Below are positions 21,785 to 28,248 of a stretch of DNA of 28,248 nt, in pieces. Origin of the DNA: a virus; IMG/VR virus record IMGVR_UViG_3300028394_001646, positions 1 to 28,248 of that record, one strand, 5' to 3'. Both the position numbers and the translations under genes were made by a program. Each line of letters begins with the position of its first letter. The stretch's first letter is position 1. A model generated the notes under the pieces. It was not told the origin of the DNA. It worked only from the letters and a program-made list of their open reading frames with translations, and searched no databases.

Positions 21785-23183
21785 TAAATATATCCTTCAT
21801 TTCAGGAAATACTTCAGAAAAACTTATACCACGCTGTGCATCACACAAGTCTAAAAATTCTTTCATTTCTGGCAAACGTTGAGTCCAGTCTTCACTTTCC
21901 ATAAAAGACAACATGCCTTCTAATCTACTAATTCCATAGCTGGCTTTGCGCCACTGTTCATATGTTACTTTACCTTTATGCCATTCAGGAACACCCAACT
22001 CCCAATTGGCTTCCCACCAAGGATAAAATTCTTGATATTTTTCTCTGCATTTTTGTTTGAACCAGGCAGGCAATACTTTTACATTTAAATGCGGTGGGTG
22101 GTATACAAAATGGTAGTTAACTCCGCCAGCACCAAAGGGCCACATGTTTATCTTCTTAAACCGTTGTCCTAACTTCCATTTAATAAAATCTGGAATATAA
22201 TAGATGTTAAGAGCCTGTACGGCACATGCCACAGTGACTTCTGTGTTACTAGGTGTTTGTGTATCTAAAATATGAAACACTTCCGCAGTCCTACTCCATT
22301 TGCTTGGGTAGCGTATGTAATCGTTCATGTCATGAATACTGTCTACACTATAATGGAAACGTACTAATTTAAATTGTTTCCACAAGTCAAACAAATCATC
22401 TCTCCACTCTACCCCATTACTATTATAACGCAATTCAAGATTTTTTGCATGTCCTTGACGAATACATTCTTCCAAAATTTCGTAATGTTCTTCAATGATT
22501 AAACTTTCGCCGCCTGCAAAGTATAACTGTTGCATATTTGGAATTTGTTCATAGAACTGTTTCCAAAACACAGGATTATTTTTGTGCCAGTTATAACTGC
22601 TACCGTTAGTACTGCCTTTGTTTGCCCACAGCGTTGTTTGCTTTAATGTAGGGTTTTCAATTTTAGGATGTATTGCTTGCCAGTCTTTGATCCAGCCACT
22701 ACTATCATGTGGACTACACATTACGCATGCCAATTGGCATTTGGTACCAAAACGTAAATCAATGTAGTTTAGTTGTGGCGGCACTGCTCCGTCTTCACTA
22801 GTGTCTGCAATTAATTTTTCTAAGTCAGTACGCTCACTCCAATAAGCAGTTTCCCACATACGTTTGCTATTATGTCCAGCGGCTTCTTCTTTATAACATT
22901 TAATACAACTTGGTGGCTGTTCACCGTTAAGCATTTGTTTACGTACATTACGCATATATGTACTATTCCAGCTTGATTGAAAATCGCTTACATTTAAGTT
23001 TGCTGGTTTGCCTTCATCTGTTTTTAAAATGCCAACCATGCCGCCGTGTTTTTTATCATTAGTTGGTCCAACGCTACTGGCGTTTGCAGTACAGCAAACT
23101 CGCATACTTCCGTCAGGGCGTGTGCTTAAATGCACCCACGGTAGTATGCAAAATGTTTCTGAAGGTAATTTAGGTGTTGTCAT
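21777..23183 (-). CDS. Twitch-domain radical SAM protein, GGES variant
   Basis: Encodes 468 aa, the largest of the set. N-terminal cysteines: C12 (FCILPWVHLSTRPDGSMRVCC, C30, C31) and CIKC (C93, C96). Radical SAM core: CQLACVMCSP (C149, C153, C156) and YFAGGESLII (GGES 224-227) in place of GGEP. A long insertion with Trp/Asn-rich sequence (YNWHKNNPVFWKQFYEQ) precedes the GGES strand, similar to the 434-aa paralogue. The C-terminal region is helical and ends EMKEFLDLCDAQRG...EMKDIFNE. The stop overlaps the next start by 8 nt and the ATG overlaps the upstream stop by 4 nt. Confidence 0.87.
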   Translation of the reverse strand: MTTPKLPSETFCILPWVHLSTRPDGSMRVCCTANASSVGPTNDKKHGGMVGILKTDEGKPANLNVSDFQSSWNSTYMRNVRKQMLNGEQPPSCIKCYKEEAAGHNSKRMWETAYWSERTDLEKLIADTSEDGAVPPQLNYIDLRFGTKCQLACVMCSPHDSSGWIKDWQAIHPKIENPTLKQTTLWANKGSTNGSSYNWHKNNPVFWKQFYEQIPNMQQLYFAGGESLIIEEHYEILEECIRQGHAKNLELRYNSNGVEWRDDLFDLWKQFKLVRFHYSVDSIHDMNDYIRYPSKWSRTAEVFHILDTQTPSNTEVTVACAVQALNIYYIPDFIKWKLGQRFKKINMWPFGAGGVNYHFVYHPPHLNVKVLPAWFKQKCREKYQEFYPWWEANWELGVPEWHKGKVTYEQWRKASYGISRLEGMLSFMESEDWTQRLPEMKEFLDLCDAQRGISFSEVFPEMKDIFNE

Positions 23184-24277
23184 GTTGTAAATTTAATCTC
23201 ATTTTGATATGCTTTTTTGTAACCACATGTTTTAATACATCTTGACAAATGTTTACTGTGTTCTGGATCCCAACTTTCAGCTATGAGTTTATCAAACCAC
23301 TCATGCTGTAAAACTTCGTCAATACTTTTATCTTTTAAACTGTTCCACTCTGTTCCATATTCTGCTAACTTTCCAAGGATGTTTTCTTTATTTTTAAATG
23401 CACTATCCCATAAAAAACAACATGGCCACATGGTTTGATTTGAGGCAATAAAAATTTCACCTTCGTGTACTAGTTTACAAACAATGGAATCTAAAATTTC
23501 TTTTTTCTTGATTTGTTCTGGAGTTTGTTCAACTATCATTTCCATTACGTTTGGTTTAGAATACGTATTAATAAATGCTTGTAACTCTTTAACTTGATCT
23601 TTTTTACTGTGTTCTTTTTCCCCAGTTGTGGTAATTACAATTTCTTCTGTTATTACACGTTTTTGAACTCCGTCTTTTTTGCGTACAACCGCAACCCAAT
23701 CATGTATGCTATTGCGCATGCCTGTTCTAGTAGCAAATTTAAGACCAAGTCGTTTAGCGTGTTCCTCAGCAACTGGCAGCTCATATTCATTATGATCAAA
23801 CACAATAAACATCCAAGTGCCCACACCGCCAGCATATGTATAGGCATTCATATTTCTATCAATAATATTAAACACAGTATTAACTCGATATATATGATTT
23901 GTTTCTTTGTGCCCGTCAACACAAAATACAACATCAAGTTGTTTTGTTCGATTACTTATTGCCCCAAGTTGACTCCACCATTCAGTATTTTGTATTCCAC
24001 CATTAGTACTTAGTTGACAATATCCGCCATGTAATGTTAGATATTCAACCATTGGCAGACAATCGCTATTAAATGCTGGGTCTCCTAGTACCCCACAAAA
24101 CTTAAATCGTTTATCTTTAATATGCCTTGGTGTTGGAAACATTCTTTTTAAATCGTCAACTGTAAAACTATTGATTTCTAATATATCAGGATTTTGTGTT
24201 CTAGCACACCCAGGGCATGCCGCATTACAATTACTGGTAATCTCTAGTTCAATTTTGGTAATATTATCTATGTTCAT
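23180..24277 (-). CDS. Radical SAM/SPASM protein
   Basis: Encodes 365 aa. Unlike the twitch-first group, the cluster motif is near the N-terminus: ITSNCNAACPGCAR (C17, C21, C24). The SAM strand reads FCGVLGDPAFN, with GDP in place of GEP. LSTNGG and FCVDGHKETNHIYR are conserved barrel strands. The C-terminal SPASM-type cysteines are C267, C286, C287, C347 and C351 (SRCIKTCG). It is a clear paralogue of the next protein upstream in the operon (TNHIYR/TNHLYR, shared CAR and TCG motifs). An insertion of about 50 charged residues around 205-265 lies between core and SPASM. Substrate unknown. Confidence 0.87.
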   Translation of the reverse strand: MNIDNITKIELEITSNCNAACPGCARTQNPDILEINSFTVDDLKRMFPTPRHIKDKRFKFCGVLGDPAFNSDCLPMVEYLTLHGGYCQLSTNGGIQNTEWWSQLGAISNRTKQLDVVFCVDGHKETNHIYRVNTVFNIIDRNMNAYTYAGGVGTWMFIVFDHNEYELPVAEEHAKRLGLKFATRTGMRNSIHDWVAVVRKKDGVQKRVITEEIVITTTGEKEHSKKDQVKELQAFINTYSKPNVMEMIVEQTPEQIKKKEILDSIVCKLVHEGEIFIASNQTMWPCCFLWDSAFKNKENILGKLAEYGTEWNSLKDKSIDEVLQHEWFDKLIAESWDPEHSKHLSRCIKTCGYKKAYQNEIKFTT

Positions 24278-25443
24278 TATTTGAATTGTTCCGAAAAGGC
24301 ATCATATTTACCACAGGTCTTGGCACATACAGATAATTTCCCTTCCGCACAACTGGGCTTGTTCCAGCTGTTTGGTATAACATCTTGAAAATACATACCA
24401 TCAATAATGTCTTTTAAAGGTGTTTCTTTAGCATTGATTTTACTAATACCCACCGTATCTATTGCTTTCCAAATTTGTGTACCAAGTAAATTGTGATACC
24501 AAACATACATTTGTCCCGCTGTCCAACAACAGGGTTGCACTACTCCCTCTGCACTTACATACACAGATTTTTCTTCTGCTACTTTACAAGTAATCACTGC
24601 GGCGTCTAGTTCCAATTCCATTTTTGATTTTTTAGCTGGGTCTAAATTAAACCGTTGCGGACTTTGTATCTGTATTGCTTCAACTTGTTTAGATGGCAAA
24701 TATTTAATCGTGTCATCTTTACCCAATACACTGCTTAGTTTATCCAGTATGCCATTTCTATATTTTGCATTAGTTGGTGCTTGAAGTAGCGTGGTCTTGT
24801 TACCTTTTCTATTTGTTGCTTGATGCACTTCTTTTGTTGTTCCGCTTGTGTTACTAAAAAATCTTGCAGACTTTTTATACTGGAATTTTTCAAATCCCAT
24901 AGTTTTGCTTAGTTGTTCTGCTTGTTCAACTTGATGTTCATTGTGGGCAAATACAATATAATCCCAACGGGCCCGGCCGCCGGCATTTATAAATGCTTGA
25001 GCATTTTCAATAATTTTATCCCATATAGTATTTTGTCTATACAAGTGATTTGTGTCTTCTAACCCATCAATACTAAAAACAACATAGGCATTTTTACCCA
25101 TTGCCTTAGCAAGGTTGGTCCACCACTCAGGTTTCTTTGCACTGCCGTTGGTATACATACACAAATTCATTTTAGGATTATTTTCTCTAAAATATTCAAA
25201 TACTTCTAAAGTATCTTTAGCAGATACTGGATCACCAAAATTACCGCACATATACATTCTATCCAACTGTACTATAAACTCTGGAGCAAAAATAGTCTTA
25301 CAATCTGCTAATGATAGTTCATTGCCTTTTAAATGTGGGTTATCTTCTCCACCATTAATGTTCCTTGCACACATGGGGCAACTGGCATTACAGTTTTCTG
25401 TAATTTCTAAATGAACTGTTTTAATTTCATTGTATCTATACAT
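24277..25443 (-). CDS. Radical SAM/SPASM protein
   Basis: Encodes 388 aa. Motifs: ITENCNASCPMCARN (C18, C22, C25), MCGNFGDPVSAK (GDP variant of the SAM strand), MYTNGSA, VFSIDGLEDTNHLYRQNT. The C-terminus has C286, C305/C306 (VVQPCCWTAG), C365, C373 and C377 (VCAKTCGKYD), a SPASM-like cluster set. Start and stop share one base with their neighbours (TAATG), a tighter coupling than the 8-nt overlaps farther down the operon. SPASM enzymes commonly act on ribosomal peptides or proteins; the 74-aa product encoded just upstream is a candidate partner, unproven. Confidence 0.88.
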   Translation of the reverse strand: MYRYNEIKTVHLEITENCNASCPMCARNINGGEDNPHLKGNELSLADCKTIFAPEFIVQLDRMYMCGNFGDPVSAKDTLEVFEYFRENNPKMNLCMYTNGSAKKPEWWTNLAKAMGKNAYVVFSIDGLEDTNHLYRQNTIWDKIIENAQAFINAGGRARWDYIVFAHNEHQVEQAEQLSKTMGFEKFQYKKSARFFSNTSGTTKEVHQATNRKGNKTTLLQAPTNAKYRNGILDKLSSVLGKDDTIKYLPSKQVEAIQIQSPQRFNLDPAKKSKMELELDAAVITCKVAEEKSVYVSAEGVVQPCCWTAGQMYVWYHNLLGTQIWKAIDTVGISKINAKETPLKDIIDGMYFQDVIPNSWNKPSCAEGKLSVCAKTCGKYDAFSEQFK

Positions 25444-25667
25444 TATGCATCCATTAACAATTTAATGTCTTTTCCAGGACCTACTTTGCTTGGCAAGTCA
25501 CCATACTCGCTAACATACCATTTAATAACAGCCTTATACCAATTTTGGCTATTGTGATGTGCTTCTTTATTAAATTTGTAAATGTTGTTATTAGTTGCTT
25601 CTATTGCAGACAACGCCCTAGCAGATTCTTGTTGTAACTGCCGTAAATCAAACGCATCTAAATCCAT
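25443..25667 (-). CDS. 74-aa protein of unknown function next to rSAM/SPASM genes
   Basis: Encodes 74 aa. N-terminal half is helical and rich in L, A, Q and E (DLRQLQQESARALSAIEAT), followed by an Asn/His/Tyr/Lys middle (NNNIYKFNKEAHHNSQNWYK), a helix with KWYVSEYGD, and a C-terminal KVGPGKDIKLLMDA. No cysteine, no membrane segment. It lies between the methyltransferase-like gene and the first SPASM-type rSAM gene, sharing single bases with each. It could be a small subunit, an adaptor or a modified substrate; none of these is shown by the sequence. Confidence 0.6.
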   Translation of the reverse strand: MDLDAFDLRQLQQESARALSAIEATNNNIYKFNKEAHHNSQNWYKAVIKWYVSEYGDLPSKVGPGKDIKLLMDA

Positions 25668-26503
25668 TAAGGTCTCCCTATAATCATAACACGTTTGTAT
25701 CCTTTTAATTGTAGTTCACCTTCATATAATACTTCTTTCATAGGAAATTTCTTTTTCATGTGATCTGCACTATGTACACAATTAATATGCCCTTCGCCAT
25801 CAAACATATTATTGCTTTGTATTGCTACAATTGGATTAGATTCCATTTCTTTAAATCTAATTTGATGAAACCATTCATCTGTCATATGCTCTGCGCTGGT
25901 ATTAATAATTAAGTTTGGTAGAAACTTTTCACTATACTTAGCGCCATCCTTAAAGTTTTCTACTTCCCATTCATAGCCGTTTTTATATAAAGTTAATTCA
26001 TTAATATTAGCGTTAACACTTTTAACTTTATAGTTTTCTAGATTTGTAATGTTAAAAATATAATCACTAGTTTCACAAGCTTCTTTATCTAATTCTATAA
26101 TTCTCATTTTACTGTAAGTAAGACGTTTGTCATATATAGTTTTAATTTGGCCAAACCATCCAGCCATAACTGCAACATTATCATAATTAGATTCAATCTT
26201 AGCTAATTCTTCTATTAACCATATTTTACTACGCATTTGACTTCGGCTCATTGCATCTTGAATAATTGTTGGATCATTATCATCTTTAAGATAGTTATTA
26301 ATACCTCTAAAAATTTTGTCTGTTGGATTTCTTTTAGAAATAATCCTAACATAAATACTCAACAATGCAGATTGAATATCTTCAGCTTCAAATGCTTTAC
26401 CAATCTCATTAGTAAGATACACATCTTCTTCATTGCCACAAAATTTTAAATACTCTTCTAACCCAAAAAACACTTCTCTTAGATTTGTGTTGTGTTCACT
26501 CAT
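25667..26503 (-). CDS. Class I methyltransferase-like protein
   Basis: Encodes 278 aa. A helical N-terminal region (1-100) precedes a Rossmann-like methyltransferase region: NVAVMAGWFGQI (109-120) as motif I, RIIELDKEAC (134-143) as the acidic ribose-binding strand, LPNLIINTSAEHMTDEWF (195-212) as the catalytic-region strand, and AIQSNNMFDGEGHINCV later. The GWFG form of motif I and the NTSxEH strand occur in an uncharacterised methyltransferase-like family I recall from phages and bacteria. It lies between the glycosyltransferase-like and rSAM genes, so it may act in the same pathway. Substrate unknown. Confidence 0.68.
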   Translation of the reverse strand: MSEHNTNLREVFFGLEEYLKFCGNEEDVYLTNEIGKAFEAEDIQSALLSIYVRIISKRNPTDKIFRGINNYLKDDNDPTIIQDAMSRSQMRSKIWLIEELAKIESNYDNVAVMAGWFGQIKTIYDKRLTYSKMRIIELDKEACETSDYIFNITNLENYKVKSVNANINELTLYKNGYEWEVENFKDGAKYSEKFLPNLIINTSAEHMTDEWFHQIRFKEMESNPIVAIQSNNMFDGEGHINCVHSADHMKKKFPMKEVLYEGELQLKGYKRVMIIGRP

Positions 26504-27180
26504 AGTGTTTCCTCAAATCGTTGTTTAAGCCAGTCAAAATCATTAATCATTTTAAGAGCATCAACATTTCCTTTGTTTTCATTGCCATATAATGCGCCGG
26601 CTCTTGCACCTTTTATAGCATACATTCCAAACGGTTTATCTTTTCCCACAGTACACCAAGTATGTAATCTAGTATCTGTTTCTGAATTTTTTTGTCTATC
26701 AATTACTTTACTTGACAACTTACAACATTCTCTAAATGCGCTTTTCCAAGTATTAAATTCGTCAGTATTAAAAGATGTAACATTGCTAATTTTATCCATT
26801 GCCTTAAAATGCTCACTAATGCTAGTGGTCATATCAGGTTTACCAGTATCCATATGTTTTGTCAACTGCCTTGGTAACAATTTTATACCACCGTTGCCAT
26901 ACTCTAAATAATTTACTGGATTTAGACTGCGCCATACGTGTACAGTATTGAGAGTCCATTTATCAACTTTGTGATCAAAATTAAAACTATCTAAAACTTC
27001 TGCATCACCGTCAACAACCCAAATCATTTCTGTAAATGCTTTTGAAGCTGCCATTATATGAGCATTGTGTATACCTTTAACTCCATGTACACGCTTGGCC
27101 ATAGGAAATCTAGACTTTAATCTATTCCAATTAGCATCTGCATTGATTTCTTCATAGCTAATAAAAACAATATCGTACAT
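26500..27180 (-). CDS. GT-A-like glycosyltransferase candidate
   Basis: Encodes 226 aa. The N-terminus YDIVFISYEEINAD, FPMAKRVHGVKGIHNAHIMAA and the acidic pair in WVVDGDAEV (D57-x-D59) follow the nucleotide-sugar-binding layout of GT-A glycosyltransferases, with D-x-D as metal site. YGNGGIKLLP and AIKGARAGALYG are shared with the next protein, a longer paralogue. GT2-type catalytic residues downstream cannot be confirmed by eye. Sugar transfer to DNA, protein or a surface glycan would all be possible in a phage; I infer glycosyltransferase only at moderate confidence. Confidence 0.6.
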   Translation of the reverse strand: MYDIVFISYEEINADANWNRLKSRFPMAKRVHGVKGIHNAHIMAASKAFTEMIWVVDGDAEVLDSFNFDHKVDKWTLNTVHVWRSLNPVNYLEYGNGGIKLLPRQLTKHMDTGKPDMTTSISEHFKAMDKISNVTSFNTDEFNTWKSAFRECCKLSSKVIDRQKNSETDTRLHTWCTVGKDKPFGMYAIKGARAGALYGNENKGNVDALKMINDFDWLKQRFEETL

Positions 27181-28100
27181 TATTTTCCCACTATAAAATT
27201 ATTAGGCATTCTAGGTGGATTTGTATAAAGTGTTTTAAACAGTATACTTTGCTCATCAGTAAATGGATCTGCAATATTGATGTTTAACTCGTGTTTTAAT
27301 GTTTCACCTATACCCATTATTTCATAGGGTAACATTTTTTCTGTAGTTTGACTATCGTTTTCTTCCCAATACTTGTTTAACCATTTAAAATCTCTAACAT
27401 TTAGATAATCCCAATCAGTGCAGTTGGTCATGTAACAACCTTGTCTAGCACCGTAAATTGCCCAGTCACCATTAGCAACGTCTAACCCAACATGCATCCA
27501 AACCAACAATCTATGAAAGTTTTTCCAATGCACCTGCTTACTAAAATTATTTGGGTCTGCTTTACTACCTTCTAATAGCCCCATTTTAACACCTTCACGA
27601 AATCCAGCACGCCATGCTTGTTGTGGAGAAGCATTGTTATGAACGTCACTCATACAATTATCTATTTGTATATAATTGATATCCCAACAAAAATCTACCT
27701 GTGTCTTTGCATTTTCACTTTCAGCATTTTCGTGAGTTTTCATATCTAGTACTAACTGTGTAGGCCAACATTTAATACCACCGTTGCCATAAACTAAGCC
27801 ATTAATTGTATTCCTAGCACCCCAACTAATAACACTTTTGCCTAGATCAACTTCATCTTTAAAATCAATTTCTTGTTTTAAAAATTCAGATATTATAGTA
27901 TTGTCGCCATCAACGACAATAACTCTTTCAGTTTCACTTAATCTTGCACATGCCTTATGAGCACTATCACTGCCATCAACCCCATGCACACGTTTTGCCC
28001 AGGGCACTTTTGCCAATAAATCAGCATAATTTTTTTCAGCATTGGGCTCATCATAACTTAGATATACAATGTCGCAATCAGTAACTTTAAACTTTTTCAT
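27180..28100 (-). CDS. GT-A-like glycosyltransferase candidate, longer paralogue
   Basis: Encodes 306 aa. DIVYLSYDEPNAEKNY, WAKRVHGVDGSDSAH and IVVDGDNTI (D64-x-D66) parallel the neighbouring 226-aa protein, as do YGNGGIKCWP, AWRAGFREGVKMG, and AIYGARQGCY. The extra residues after 265 (GIGETLKHELNINIADPFTDEQ...) form a C-terminal extension. Tandem duplication followed by divergence is the simplest explanation of the pair. It is the most upstream complete gene of the minus operon in view; stop and next ATG share one base (TAATG form). Confidence 0.6.
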   Translation of the reverse strand: MKKFKVTDCDIVYLSYDEPNAEKNYADLLAKVPWAKRVHGVDGSDSAHKACARLSETERVIVVDGDNTIISEFLKQEIDFKDEVDLGKSVISWGARNTINGLVYGNGGIKCWPTQLVLDMKTHENAESENAKTQVDFCWDINYIQIDNCMSDVHNNASPQQAWRAGFREGVKMGLLEGSKADPNNFSKQVHWKNFHRLLVWMHVGLDVANGDWAIYGARQGCYMTNCTDWDYLNVRDFKWLNKYWEENDSQTTEKMLPYEIMGIGETLKHELNINIADPFTDEQSILFKTLYTNPPRMPNNFIVGK

Positions 28101-28248
28101 TTTACCAACAACCCATAAGAATTAAATTCTTTCATTGTAGCAATCCCCACTGTTTTAACATGATTTTCAAATTTTGATTTAAACGCCACTGTTGGTGATT
28201 CTAATAATTGTTCACCAGTTAATTCAATAGCTGACAATAAAAATTGTG
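28097..28248 (-). CDS. C-terminal part of a gene running off the window
   Basis: The minus strand is open from the window edge to the TGA at 28097-28099 and encodes at least 49 residues, with ELTGEQLLESPTVAFKSKFE and ending MKEFNSYGLLVK. The stop overlaps the ATG of the next gene as ATGA, the operon pattern, which supports it being real. Too short to classify. Confidence 0.6.
   Translation of the reverse strand, partial: QFLLSAIELTGEQLLESPTVAFKSKFENHVKTVGIATMKEFNSYGLLVK

Noticed and set aside
23594-24013. A 139-codon plus-strand frame rich in Phe, Ser and Tyr inside the rSAM gene at 23180-24277
   Set aside because: It lies wholly opposite a gene with complete rSAM/SPASM motifs, has no SD or overlap with a neighbour, and its composition is that of an antisense shadow of AT-rich coding DNA.
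26492-26911. A 139-codon plus-strand frame opposite the 226-aa GT-A-like gene
   Set aside because: The minus-strand gene has a paralogue next door and fits the operon overlap pattern; the plus frame has neither a ribosome site nor recognisable motifs.
1-28248. tRNA genes, CRISPR arrays, insertion sequences, attachment sites and long direct repeats
   Set aside because: I looked for cloverleaf-like stretches, regularly spaced repeats and transposase motifs on both strands and saw none. Noncoding gaps are all under 100 bp.

Overview
The window looks like part of the genome of a tailed phage, most likely a marine T4-like myovirus. It is AT-rich and gene-dense. Genes run in long one-strand blocks, and start and stop codons overlap at most junctions. 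It encodes phage-type nucleotide and DNA metabolism enzymes (ThyX, a FEN-family 5'-3' exonuclease, FolE, QueE, a HIT protein, a phosphoribosyltransferase). Many short conserved proteins without known function are mixed in. There are no ribosomal, tRNA or other cellular core genes. No capsid, tail or DNA polymerase gene lies in the window, so the assignment rests on architecture and on my recollection of similar protein families, not on a search.

Plus strand, 1-13657. Block A (22-2946) holds a cupin, a possible structural protein, a phosphoribosyltransferase, a HIT protein and several 50-100 aa proteins, three with membrane segments. A near-consensus sigma70 promoter (2943-2971) opens block B, which contains FolE, QueE, a methyltransferase, the FEN exonuclease and small conserved proteins. 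A hairpin with the Shine-Dalgarno sequence in its loop precedes the GTG-start gene at 8333. Two more strong promoters (9029-9057, 10211-10239) each drive one gene of a MoxR ATPase / VWA-metallopeptidase pair. A fourth, weaker candidate promoter at 11754 carries a palindrome and precedes a block ending in thyX.

Minus strand, 13647-28248. One apparently continuous operon runs right to left and meets thyX tail-to-tail with an 11-bp overlap. In transcription order it encodes the C-terminus of a partial gene, two paralogous GT-A-like glycosyltransferase candidates, a methyltransferase-like protein, a 74-aa protein, two radical SAM (rSAM)/SPASM enzymes, two twitch-domain rSAM enzymes, a QueC-like PP-loop ATPase, another twitch rSAM, an rSAM enzyme split over two reading frames, two more twitch rSAM enzymes and a final rSAM/SPASM enzyme. 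That makes nine rSAM loci in about 11.8 kb, plus QueE on the other strand.

The most notable points are: (1) this rSAM island, whose substrate is unknown; (2) the split rSAM gene, where an in-frame A AAA AAG slippery heptamer lies just before the stop and the -1 frame leads straight into the SPASM half, as expected for programmed frameshifting; (3) a QueE whose cluster-binding cysteine motif is interrupted by an insertion of about 37 residues; (4) promoters whose core elements overlap inverted repeats. FolE, QueE and the QueC-like protein suggest 7-deazaguanine (preQ0) synthesis, but no QueD and no DNA-inserting transglycosylase is visible here. The QueC-like gene may instead serve the rSAM island.
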